Positions 1-5,715 of a DNA stretch of 7,221 nt are shown in pieces. Position 1 is the stretch's first letter; each line of letters opens with the position of its first letter. Position numbers and translations under genes: made by a program. The notes below the pieces were generated by a model. The model saw only the letters and a list, made by a program, of their open reading frames with translations. It had not been told where the DNA came from and did not search any database. The DNA comes from an uncultured Eubacteriales bacterium (GTDB lineage: Bacteria; Bacillota; Clostridia; Oscillospirales; CAG-272): assembly GCA_900550625.1 (NCBI GenBank), contig URSW01000084.1, positions 1 through 7,221 of the forward strand. Direction: 5' to 3'.

Positions 1-82
1 TACTCTCGATAATTTTTTGAAGCACGGTGTAACATATCATTGACAAACCGACATATCCCCGGTGGAAATCGGGGCTTGATTA

Positions 83-111
83 TTGACTTGACGCGGTATG
101 TGTGATAAAAT
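83..111 (+). promoter_or_regulatory. Sigma-A type promoter of the membrane protein-gpmI-nitroreductase operon
   Basis: A -35 box TTGACT (83-88) and a -10 box TAAAAT (106-111) are separated by exactly 17 bases. Each has five of six consensus bases, and a TG one base before the -10 box makes it an extended -10. Transcription would start near 118, leaving only about 14 bases before the ATG at 132, so the ribosome binding site GGAGG (121-125) lies almost at the transcript's 5' end. An alternative pairing, TTGACG (88-93) with TAAACT (111-116), also has 17-base spacing but a poorer -10. Upstream, a short CCCCG/CGGGG hairpin (57-74) has no T-tract and is not called as a terminator. Confidence 0.7.
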
Positions 112-131
112 AAACTGATTGGAGGTGCGTG

Positions 132-626
132 ATGTTTTATGTGATCGGCTTCGCGTGCGCCGCACTCGGCGCAGCGCTTTTCGTGCGCTCCGCATTCTTC
201 GGAAAGTATCTTTTGCGCACGGGATTTTTCGTTTCACTTGCCGCAGGCGCCGCGGGGATCGCGGTGTGCATCGCATCCTGCGTCATGTTCCGCCGTTCTC
301 CCGACGCATCGTCCGTCTGGGCATCGGATGCGTTTTCGTCGTACTTCGCAATGACGGTGCCGCTGTCGTCGCTTGTGCTGATCCTTCTTTGCTCGGCGGC
401 GCTGATCGGGCATAAAATGCGCACCGTAAGAAGGGTGATCGCTCTTCTGTATCCGGTGGCGTGCCTTATGTTTACGGCGCTTTTCGCATCCATGTGCGCC
501 TCGGGGGATTCTTCGGTGCACAACTATGTGTACGCGCTCGGCGCGGGGCAGGCGTTCGCGCAGCTCGGGACATTCGCCGCGGAGACGGTACGCTCCTTCA
601 CTGCGGATAAAAAGTCCGATAAATGA
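132..626 (+). CDS. Small four-helix integral membrane protein, unknown function
   Basis: A 164-residue hydrophobic protein that I do not recognise as a named family. Four likely membrane helices lie at about residues 2-19, 31-53, 70-93 and 100-121. Basic residues (Arg19, Lys25, Arg29, Arg54-Arg55, Lys95, Arg97, Arg100-Arg101) lie in the short loops. The C-terminal 40 residues are soluble-looking and end in a Lys-rich tail (DKKSDK). The start is taken as ATG at 132, six bases after GGAGG (121-125). A GTG at 129 is in frame but only three bases from that site. The gene is first in an operon: gpmI starts 28 bases after its stop. Membership of the operon gives no direct clue to function. It could be a lineage-specific envelope protein. 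That it is a real gene is well supported by the promoter, the ribosome binding site and the hydrophobic pattern. Confidence 0.8.
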   Translation: MFYVIGFACAALGAALFVRSAFFGKYLLRTGFFVSLAAGAAGIAVCIASCVMFRRSPDASSVWASDAFSSYFAMTVPLSSLVLILLCSAALIGHKMRTVRRVIALLYPVACLMFTALFASMCASGDSSVHNYVYALGAGQAFAQLGTFAAETVRSFTADKKSDK

Positions 627-654
627 GAAAATAATACAAAGGAGATATAAATAT

Positions 655-2295
655 ATGAAGCTTGAAAAACTCAGCGAATTCAAAGGGACCGCAGGTCCTG
701 TTCTTACGATAGTCATGGACGGTGTCGGGCTTGCTCCGAAGAGAGAGGGCAACGCCGTTGCGGAGGCATATACGCCTACGCTCGATATGCTGATGTCCGA
801 GTACCCGACTGTACAGCTCAAGGCTCACGGCACCGCGGTCGGACTTCCGTCCGATGACGATATGGGAAATTCCGAGGTCGGACATAACGCGCTCGGCTCG
901 GGTCAGGTGTTCGCGCAGGGCGCAAAGCTTGTCTCGCAGTCGATCGAATCGGGAAAAATGTTCACCTCCGATGCGTGGAAGGAGATTGTTTCCGCGGCGA
1001 AAAACGGCGGCACGCTTCATTTTCTCGGACTTTTCTCCGACGGCAACGTGCATTCCCACATTGATCATCTCAAGGCTATGATCGACGAAGCCAAGAAGGA
1101 GGGCGTGAGCCGTGTCCGCATTCATATACTTCTCGACGGTCGTGATGTCGGAGAGACCTCCGCACTCGATTATGTCATTCCCTTTGAAGCTTATCTCGAT
1201 TCGCTCCGCTCTGATGATTTCGACGTAAAGATCGCGTCGGGCGGCGGACGCATGAAGATCACAATGGATCGTTACGAAGCAAATTGGCATATGGTTGAGC
1301 TCGGATGGAAGACCCATGTGCTCGGCGAGGGAAGAATGTTTGCTTCCGCCGAAGAGGCTGTAAAGACCTACCGCGAGGAAACGGGCGCGATCGATCAGGA
1401 TCTCGATCCGTTCGTTATCGCCGAGGACGGCAAGCCCGTCGGAACGATCAACGACGGTGACGCCGTGGTCTTCTTCAACTTCCGCGGAGACCGCTCGATC
1501 GAGATATCGAAGGCTTTCGAGGCGGGAGACGACTTCGACAAATTCGACCGCATCCGCACACCGAAGGTCGTATATGCGGGAATGCTCGAGTACGACGGCG
1601 ACCTCCATATTCCGTCGAGATACCTTGTCGCTCCGCCTGAGATCACCGGAACGATGGGCGAATACCTCTGCGATACCGGGGTAACTCAGTATGCGATCTC
1701 CGAAACACAGAAGTACGGTCATGTGACATACTTCTGGAACGGAAACCGCTCGGGCAAATTCTCCGAGGAGCTTGAGACATATGTCGAGATCCCGTCGGAT
1801 GTTGTTCCCTTTGAGCAGCGCCCGTGGATGAAGTGCGCCGAGATCACCGACGCGCTCATCGAGGCTCTCGAAAGCGGAAAATACAAGTGCCTGCGGGTCA
1901 ACTTCCCGAACGGCGACATGGTTGGACACACCGGAAACTATCTTGCGACGCGCTGCTCGATGGAAGCGCTTGACCTGCAGCTTGCACGCATCCTCACCGT
2001 TATCGATAAGCTCGGCGGAGTTGCGCTCATAACCGCAGATCACGGCAACGCCGACGAGATGTACGAGATCGATAAGAAGACCGGCGAGCCGAAGAAGGGC
2101 GAGCACGGCTTCAAGGCAAAGACGAGCCATACGCTCAACCCCGTTCCGTTCGTGATCTACGATAACTCCACTGATAAGAATTATACCGTAAAGAAAGGTG
2201 CATTCGGACTTTCCGATGTCGCGGCGACCGCGGTCAACTTCCTCGGATACCGCGCTCCCGATATCTGGGATGAGTCGATAATCGATGTAAAATGA
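655..2295 (+). CDS. gpmI: 2,3-bisphosphoglycerate-independent phosphoglycerate mutase, long form
   Basis: A cytoplasmic enzyme of the alkaline phosphatase superfamily that interconverts 3- and 2-phosphoglycerate in glycolysis and gluconeogenesis using two metal ions, normally Mn. The 546-residue protein has the metal-binding Asp22 in MDGVG and the phosphoserine nucleophile Ser73 in MGNSEVGH. Further motifs are HSHIDHL (133-139), DGRD (161-164), FRGDR (276-280), Lys353, Asp421 and His425 in NGDMVGHTG, Asp462-His463 in TADHGNADEM, and His492 in SHTLNPVPFV, so both metal sites look complete. It is about 35 residues longer than the usual 510-residue bacterial form. The segment from 355 to 425 (WNGNRSGKF, YVEIPSDVVPF, PWMKCAEITDA) resembles the plant and trypanosomatid type of the enzyme as I remember it. 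The start at 655 is set by AAAGGAG (638-644). The reading frame stays open upstream to 526, but that part reads as a shadow of the preceding gene. It overlaps the next gene by 4 bases. Confidence 0.96.
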   Translation: MKLEKLSEFKGTAGPVLTIVMDGVGLAPKREGNAVAEAYTPTLDMLMSEYPTVQLKAHGTAVGLPSDDDMGNSEVGHNALGSGQVFAQGAKLVSQSIESGKMFTSDAWKEIVSAAKNGGTLHFLGLFSDGNVHSHIDHLKAMIDEAKKEGVSRVRIHILLDGRDVGETSALDYVIPFEAYLDSLRSDDFDVKIASGGGRMKITMDRYEANWHMVELGWKTHVLGEGRMFASAEEAVKTYREETGAIDQDLDPFVIAEDGKPVGTINDGDAVVFFNFRGDRSIEISKAFEAGDDFDKFDRIRTPKVVYAGMLEYDGDLHIPSRYLVAPPEITGTMGEYLCDTGVTQYAISETQKYGHVTYFWNGNRSGKFSEELETYVEIPSDVVPFEQRPWMKCAEITDALIEALESGKYKCLRVNFPNGDMVGHTGNYLATRCSMEALDLQLARILTVIDKLGGVALITADHGNADEMYEIDKKTGEPKKGEHGFKAKTSHTLNPVPFVIYDNSTDKNYTVKKGAFGLSDVAATAVNFLGYRAPDIWDESIIDVK

Positions 2296-2879
2296 TGCCG
2301 ATTGACCTGAAAGAGCTTATCATAGAGAACCGCAGTATCCGCACCTTTGACGAAAGCGTGCGTTTTGACCGTGAGACTCTCGCATCGTTCGTTGACTGCG
2401 CAAGGCTGAGCGCGTCAGCGCGAAACGCGCAGACTCTTAAATTCCGTCTCGTGCTTGAAAAGGACGATACGGAAGCGCTGCTCGCGCTTACCCGCTGGGC
2501 GGGGGATATCACCGACAGAAAGCTTCCGCCCGACGGAGGTCATCCGACTGCGTTTATCGTGATATGCCATGATAAGAACGTAAGCGAAAGCATGAACGAT
2601 TTCTCCGCAATGGATGTCGGGATCGCCGCGCAGTCCGTGACGCTTGCCGCTGCGGAAGCCGGATACGGCGCGTGCATGATAGGATCGTTTTCCCCCGAAA
2701 AGTGCGCGTCGCTTCTCGATCTTTCGGAGAACGTGCTTCCTCGCCTGCTGATCGCGCTCGGCAAAAAGGCGGAGACCGTAATTCTCTGCGAGGCGCAGGA
2801 CGGAAACACGAAGTATTTCCGCAACAGCGCGAATGTTCATTTCGTGCCGAAGCGCAGCCTTGACGAAATTATAATATGA
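2292..2879 (+). CDS. Small nitroreductase-family flavoprotein
   Basis: A 195-residue protein of the FMN-binding nitroreductase superfamily (NAD(P)H-dependent reduction of nitro groups, quinones or related electron acceptors; substrate not predictable). Visible hallmarks are the N-terminal RSIRTF (14-19), where the Arg residues contact FMN phosphate, and the SARNAQ motif (42-47), which corresponds to the PSxxNxQPW region. A helix MDVGIAAQSVTLAA (107-120) leads into the EAGYGACMIGSF segment (122-133), and the IALGKKAE strand (154-161) sits near the C-terminus. The protein is at the short end for the family, and the usual Pro and Trp of the PSxxNxQPW region are replaced by Ala and Thr (NAQTL), so it is somewhat divergent. 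The first ATG (2292) overlaps the gpmI stop as ATGA. A second ATG follows directly at 2295. No strong ribosome binding site is visible, which suggests translational coupling to gpmI. It is the last gene before the terminator. Confidence 0.85.
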   Translation: MMPIDLKELIIENRSIRTFDESVRFDRETLASFVDCARLSASARNAQTLKFRLVLEKDDTEALLALTRWAGDITDRKLPPDGGHPTAFIVICHDKNVSESMNDFSAMDVGIAAQSVTLAAAEAGYGACMIGSFSPEKCASLLDLSENVLPRLLIALGKKAETVILCEAQDGNTKYFRNSANVHFVPKRSLDEIII

Positions 2880-2890
2880 TATCTCAAAAG

Positions 2891-2919
2891 AAAAATCCCG
2901 TGCACGGCACGGGATTTTT
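2891..2919. terminator. Bidirectional intrinsic terminator between convergent operons
   Basis: A perfect 13-bp inverted repeat has arms at 2891-2903 and 2907-2919 and a three-base ACG loop. The outer part of the stem is A-run on one side and T-run on the other (TTTTTT at 2915-2920), and the core CCCGTGC/GCACGGG is GC-rich. Read on the plus strand it ends the nitroreductase operon, 12 bases after its stop. Read on the minus strand it has the same form and lies 12 bases after the lipoprotein stop. Confidence 0.93.
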
Positions 2920-2931
2920 TATCTTGCGAGC

Positions 2932-3744
2932 TTATGATTCGGTATTTTCGGAAGGTGCGGTATCGGTTCCGGTTGCAGGCGGCGTTATTCTCGAGGTGTT
3001 CGGATCAACGGGATCGCCGAGGGTATTTTCATCGACATCGAGAGTGTAGCTGATTGAGTTGGATTCGCAGAATTCCTTTAACTGTTCGAACTGCTCGGCG
3101 GTAAAGTCCGCTTTCCACATACCCATCTTGTCTGCAATTGCCTGATCGAATATTCCGACGGCGTTTACTTCCTCATGGCTGTGATTGCAGATCCATTCGG
3201 GAGTATAGATCGTGTTGCCGACAAGGAAAGAGAAGGGGCTGACGAAGTATCTGTTGATCTCGCTCTGATCGTCGGAATAAAGCGCATCGATCATTCCGTC
3301 GGTGAATTGGCGGTATTTGCCGCCTGCGACTTTGTCTGCGGCGATGAAATCTTCTTTGGAAATGTTGAAGTGCTTTATGAAATCGTATATATAAAGAGGC
3401 TTCGAGTCGATTTTGCCTACAGCACCCGGATTGTAGTTAAGATCCTCTTCAAGCCATTTCTGAAAATTGTCATCGCCGACCTGATCTATCAGCTCTCCGG
3501 GAATACTGGTGTAGACGAAATGATATTCTTTGGTGAAGTAGTTAGGGCGCGAACCTCCGATTCCTATGTTCGCGGTCGGAGCTTCGGTCGTTACGGCAGG
3601 GGCTTCGGTCGTTACTTCAGAAGGCGCAGCGTCGGTATGTACTGCACTCCGGGTCTCCTTGGGAGGCGTGTCTTTTTTATCGCATCCCGCGAAAACGGAG
3701 GCTGTAAGAAGCGCCGCAAAAATCACAACAGCAATCTTTTTCAT
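2932..3744 (-). CDS. Lipoprotein of unknown function with Thr-Thr-Glu-Ala-Pro linker
   Basis: A 270-residue protein with a type II signal peptide: MKK, a hydrophobic core (residues 4-19), and a lipobox-like VFAG-C with Cys21 as the likely lipidated residue. Phe at -3 is unusual but tolerated. A low-complexity linker (about 22-62) carries the tandem repeat VTTEAPA/VTTEAPT and probably lifts the folded part off the membrane through the wall. The folded region (about 66-238) is mixed alpha/beta by appearance. It includes NRYFVSPFSFLVGNTIYTPEWI (given in two parts: NRYFVSPFSF 164-173 and LVGNTIYTPEWI 174-185), and has two Cys (186, 226) that could form a disulfide. The tail (239-270) is Pro/Thr/Asp-rich. 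I do not recognise a named family, although similar YF-P-F...YTPEW proteins seem familiar from gut Clostridia. The start is supported by AAAGGAGA (3751-3758 on the complementary strand), six bases from the ATG. It lies 42 bases downstream of the lectin-peptidase gene on the same strand and is probably cotranscribed with it. Confidence 0.85.
   Translation of the reverse strand: MKKIAVVIFAALLTASVFAGCDKKDTPPKETRSAVHTDAAPSEVTTEAPAVTTEAPTANIGIGGSRPNYFTKEYHFVYTSIPGELIDQVGDDNFQKWLEEDLNYNPGAVGKIDSKPLYIYDFIKHFNISKEDFIAADKVAGGKYRQFTDGMIDALYSDDQSEINRYFVSPFSFLVGNTIYTPEWICNHSHEEVNAVGIFDQAIADKMGMWKADFTAEQFEQLKEFCESNSISYTLDVDENTLGDPVDPNTSRITPPATGTDTAPSENTES
3581..3615 (-). repeat. Direct repeat encoding the TTEAP linker of the lipoprotein
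   Basis: GCTTCGGTCGTTAC occurs at 3581-3594 and again at 3602-3615, a 21-bp period equal to seven codons (VTTEAPA / VTTEAPT). The copies are identical at DNA level, so the duplication is recent or recently homogenised. Such in-frame coding repeats can gain or lose units by slippage and so change linker length. Confidence 0.85.
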
Positions 3745-3756
3745 GTGAGTTCTCCT

Positions 3757-3776
3757 TTATATTTTGTTATATTTTG
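3757..3776. repeat. Tandem 10-bp repeat in the gap before the lipoprotein gene
   Basis: TTATATTTTG is present twice in perfect head-to-tail order (3757-3766 and 3767-3776) in the 42-base gap between the two minus-strand genes. It touches the lipoprotein ribosome binding site (3751-3758). It could be an AU-rich translation enhancer or ribonuclease target, or simply slippage-derived. No terminator hairpin is seen in this gap, which fits cotranscription. Confidence 0.7.
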
Positions 3777-3786
3777 GGGGGCAGTG

Positions 3787-5322
3787 TTACGGAGACGTTG
3801 AAGACAGGTCACCTACAAAATCGGTGTTGGAATGGAAAAACTGAGGATTATGGCAATTGTCGCCATCGGGCCAGAGCCGGGCATTATTCTTAACATGGAA
3901 TATAGCAGTATGAAGGTGAAATCCGGGAGGTCCGTATACGGGATCGGGATCCCCCGTATCCCCGACATAACCTATAAAGTCCCACGGAAGAATACGCTGT
4001 CCGACTTTTAATTCGGATTTCCAAGCAAGATGCCCGAAAGTGTATTTGATCTTTTTACCCGTTCCGCGCCAGCACATATCGGATTCTATTATGACGTAAT
4101 ATCCCGCTTCGCCGGTATAGTTGCTGAAAACAACTGTTCCCGAAGTGGGAGAGTAAATCTTTTGGTAGGAGATATCGGCGTTTTTTCCGATAATGTCTAA
4201 TTCGTAATGGGTCGGTCTTTCGGATGTTTTATAGCCTGAAGATATGTTTCTGTAAGGCGTTATTCCGTTCTCCGGATCCGGGAACATATACTTAGGCTGA
4301 AAATCCGCGGCACTCACGGGCTCGAGATACCACTTCTGATTGTCGGAAGAAGCGCGTGCTTCAAGCTTGACCTTTGCATTGTTTGATGTTGAAGAACCCT
4401 CAACTGCGAGATTCAGGTATACATTCTTTTTCGGTGAAATGCAGTATGTACCGTCGTCATTGCGCCTGAAATACCAATCCTGTTCGGGCGCTTCGCTTAC
4501 ACGCGGATAGAGGATCACCTGCGCTCCTGCGACACAGTTCGACCTTCCGTCCATGACCATGCGTGATTTGAGAGACGTTTCAATAAGCCCGTATCCGTTG
4601 CGGTCGGATATCGTGAACTTTTCGGACGGGCATCCGTTCTGTCCGAATTGATACTGCTGAAAATGGGTTCCGCTTTCGGTGGAGCTTCTTTGAAGATCAA
4701 GATAAAGTCCGCTGTGCTTGTTCCTTATGAAGAAGTATTCCATTCCAGTGCTTGTCACACCGGTGGCATCGGGCACATACTCAAAATACCAACGCTGGCT
4801 CAGGTCACTCGTGTTTTTCGCGGCAAGCTTGGCTTTGGCATGGCTTGCAGTCGAGCCGCCTTCAATTGCGAGGCAAAGGGAAGGGTTTTTCTGAGGAGAA
4901 AGCGAGTATGTTCCGTCGCTGTTTTTTGTGAATCTCCACGCCTGCTCCGTTGCTCCGCTTAAATAATTGTAGAGTATTACCTGTGCGCCGGCAACGCAGT
5001 TTGAACGTCCGTCCATTACCATGCTTCTTCCTTCTGCATTGTAGAAGGTGCTCTTTACGGCATATACATCTGTGCTTACCGAGATAAGAGTAAATACCTC
5101 TGACGGATCTCCGAACGTGTATTGCTGAAAATGGGTTCCGTTCGTCGTTCCGCTTGCCTGAAGGTCAAGATAGAGCCCGCTTTTGGCATTTCTTATATAG
5201 TATGCCGAATAGTGATTGATGTAGCCGGGCTCACGGTAAGGTGCGTCGGCATTTGCCGTGACGGAAACTGTCGTTACGAGTATGCATATGAGAATAAAAA
5301 CCGCAAAAAACTTTTTTGTCAT
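3787..5322 (-). CDS. Secreted double ricin-lectin / M23 (LytM-like) metallopeptidase
   Basis: A 511-residue exported protein. A signal peptide (MTKKFF followed by a hydrophobic core, residues 5-20) probably ends at ANA (23-25). Two ricin-type beta-trefoil lectin domains follow, at about 41-180 and 197-334. Each has YIRN/FIRN-x2-SGLYLDLQ, the block MVMDGRSNCVAGAQVILY, and QxW motifs (QAW 127, QRW 176, QDW 281, QKW 329). The C-terminal part (about 365-476) is an M23 zinc endopeptidase domain. It has HYELD (His372, Asp376), FGHL (His431) and HLH (His469, His471), matching LytM His210, Asp214, His260, His291 and His293, so it should be catalytically competent. The family cleaves peptide cross-bridges or stem peptides of peptidoglycan; the exact bond here cannot be told. 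The lectin domains presumably target a sugar-bearing surface. AAGGAAGGA (5330-5338 complement) sits seven bases before the ATG. It is preceded by a long structured leader and followed by the lipoprotein gene. A zoocin- or lysostaphin-like bacteriocin role is possible, as is self wall remodelling. Confidence 0.92.
   Translation of the reverse strand: MTKKFFAVFILICILVTTVSVTANADAPYREPGYINHYSAYYIRNAKSGLYLDLQASGTTNGTHFQQYTFGDPSEVFTLISVSTDVYAVKSTFYNAEGRSMVMDGRSNCVAGAQVILYNYLSGATEQAWRFTKNSDGTYSLSPQKNPSLCLAIEGGSTASHAKAKLAAKNTSDLSQRWYFEYVPDATGVTSTGMEYFFIRNKHSGLYLDLQRSSTESGTHFQQYQFGQNGCPSEKFTISDRNGYGLIETSLKSRMVMDGRSNCVAGAQVILYPRVSEAPEQDWYFRRNDDGTYCISPKKNVYLNLAVEGSSTSNNAKVKLEARASSDNQKWYLEPVSAADFQPKYMFPDPENGITPYRNISSGYKTSERPTHYELDIIGKNADISYQKIYSPTSGTVVFSNYTGEAGYYVIIESDMCWRGTGKKIKYTFGHLAWKSELKVGQRILPWDFIGYVGDTGDPDPVYGPPGFHLHTAIFHVKNNARLWPDGDNCHNPQFFHSNTDFVGDLSSTSP
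4321..5202 (-). repeat. Tandem duplicated ricin-type lectin domains within the peptidase gene
   Basis: Copy 1 spans about 4783-5202 (residues 41-180) and copy 2 about 4321-4734 (residues 197-334), offset by 154-156 codons. The most conserved block is identical over 18 residues (101-118 and 255-272, at 4969-5022 and 4507-4560). Its 54 bases differ at 12 positions, all synonymous. The duplication is therefore old, with strong selection on this block. Confidence 0.85.
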
Positions 5323-5520
5323 TTTTCTGTCCTTCCTTTTTTTCGTTCCGAAGTGTTCTGATTTCGGAAAACCGGACAGAAAGTTAACGCGCTCCGCCCT
5401 GCGGATAAAGACGGCGGATGCGCGGTCCTTTTATCCGGGTCCGAACGGATTTACCTTGCGGCAGCTTTCGGCAGGCTCAGCAAACCAACGGTATCTCCTC
5501 CTTTCGAGGTTTTATTTTCC
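5323..5520 (-). promoter_or_regulatory. Long structured 5' leader of the lectin-peptidase operon; candidate riboswitch or attenuator
   Basis: About 200 GC-rich bases lie between a candidate promoter and the peptidase start and contain no credible ORF. Visible structure on the transcript strand includes: CCTC/GAGG with a five-base loop (5497-5509); an 8-bp CGGATAAA/TTTATCCG stem (5430-5437 with 5402-5409); a strong 11-bp stem with one bulge, CGCGCATCCGCC/GGCGGAGCGCG (5413-5424 with 5388-5398); and a 7-bp TTCCGAA/TTCGGAA hairpin (5363-5369 with 5346-5352) just before the ribosome binding site. The second and third stems interleave, so they form a pseudoknot or exclude each other. Segments such as GCTGAGCC, GGTAAATCC and GGATAAAAGG vaguely recall the ydaO (c-di-AMP) riboswitch, which is known upstream of wall hydrolases. 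However, the highly conserved CAGCTAAC element is absent or badly degenerate, so identity is uncertain. It may be an undescribed leader. Confidence 0.55.
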
Positions 5521-5526
5521 GATATC

Positions 5527-5555
5527 AGTCTAACACACCATTGTATAATTGTAAA
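5527..5555 (-). promoter_or_regulatory. Candidate promoter of the lectin-peptidase operon
   Basis: Read on the minus strand, TTTACA (5555-5550) is followed after exactly 17 bases by TAGACT (5532-5527), with a TG one base before it (extended -10). The -35 box has five and the -10 box four of six consensus bases. An alternative is TTGAAA (5566-5561) with TACAAT (5545-5540), but its spacer is only 15 bases. The DNA just upstream (5556-5600) is almost pure A/T, as expected for an UP element. Transcription would begin near 5520. Confidence 0.5.
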
Positions 5556-5575
5556 TAGTTTTTCAAAAATATTTT

Positions 5576-5591
5576 TAAATAAATTTATTTA
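5576..5591. repeat. Perfect 16-bp A/T palindrome upstream of the peptidase promoter
   Basis: TAAATAAATTTATTTA is its own reverse complement and sits about 20 bases upstream of the candidate -35 box. It could be an operator or activator site, or part of an UP element. In an A/T-only tract a palindrome can also arise by chance. Confidence 0.4.
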
Positions 5592-5607
5592 CTTTAAATG
5601 CCCAGCT

Positions 5608-5652
5608 AAAAAATAGCGACGAGCGGCATATTTAAGCGAAATATGCCGCTCG
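5608..5652 (-). terminator. Intrinsic terminator of the alcohol dehydrogenase gene
   Basis: A perfect 14-bp inverted repeat (arms 5620-5633 and 5639-5652, five-base loop) lies 63 bases after the dehydrogenase stop. On the minus strand it is followed after six bases by TTTTTT (5613-5608). The offset of the T-tract makes it a little less than ideal, but position and stem strength fit termination before the peptidase promoter. Confidence 0.75.
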
Positions 5653-5715
5653 AAACCGAAATATTTGTTACATATGCCCGTATGCGAATATTCGCCCCGC
5701 GCGTGTCCGTCGGAC

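Noticed and set aside
57..74. CCCCG/CGGGG hairpin as a terminator of an upstream gene
   Set aside because: The stem is only 5 bp, no T-tract follows, and no gene end is recognisable in the first 56 bases.
526..654. N-terminal extension of gpmI by 43 codons
   Set aside because: It overlaps the upstream gene, is Arg/Ser-rich like an out-of-frame shadow, and bypasses the AAAGGAG site before 655.
598..2130. A 510-codon open frame on the minus strand opposite gpmI
   Set aside because: It lies entirely antisense to a clear enzyme with intact motifs, and its translation has no recognisable domain. It is open because of the codon bias of gpmI.
3175..3801. A 208-codon plus-strand frame opposite the lipoprotein gene
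   Set aside because: Antisense to a gene with a good ribosome binding site, signal peptide and lipobox. It has no plausible start signal of its own.
5400..5520. TPP, cobalamin, glycine or c-di-GMP riboswitch in the peptidase leader
   Set aside because: Short look-alike pieces occur (GGATAAAAGG, GCTGCCGCAA), but the conserved cores of these classes are not present in the right order.
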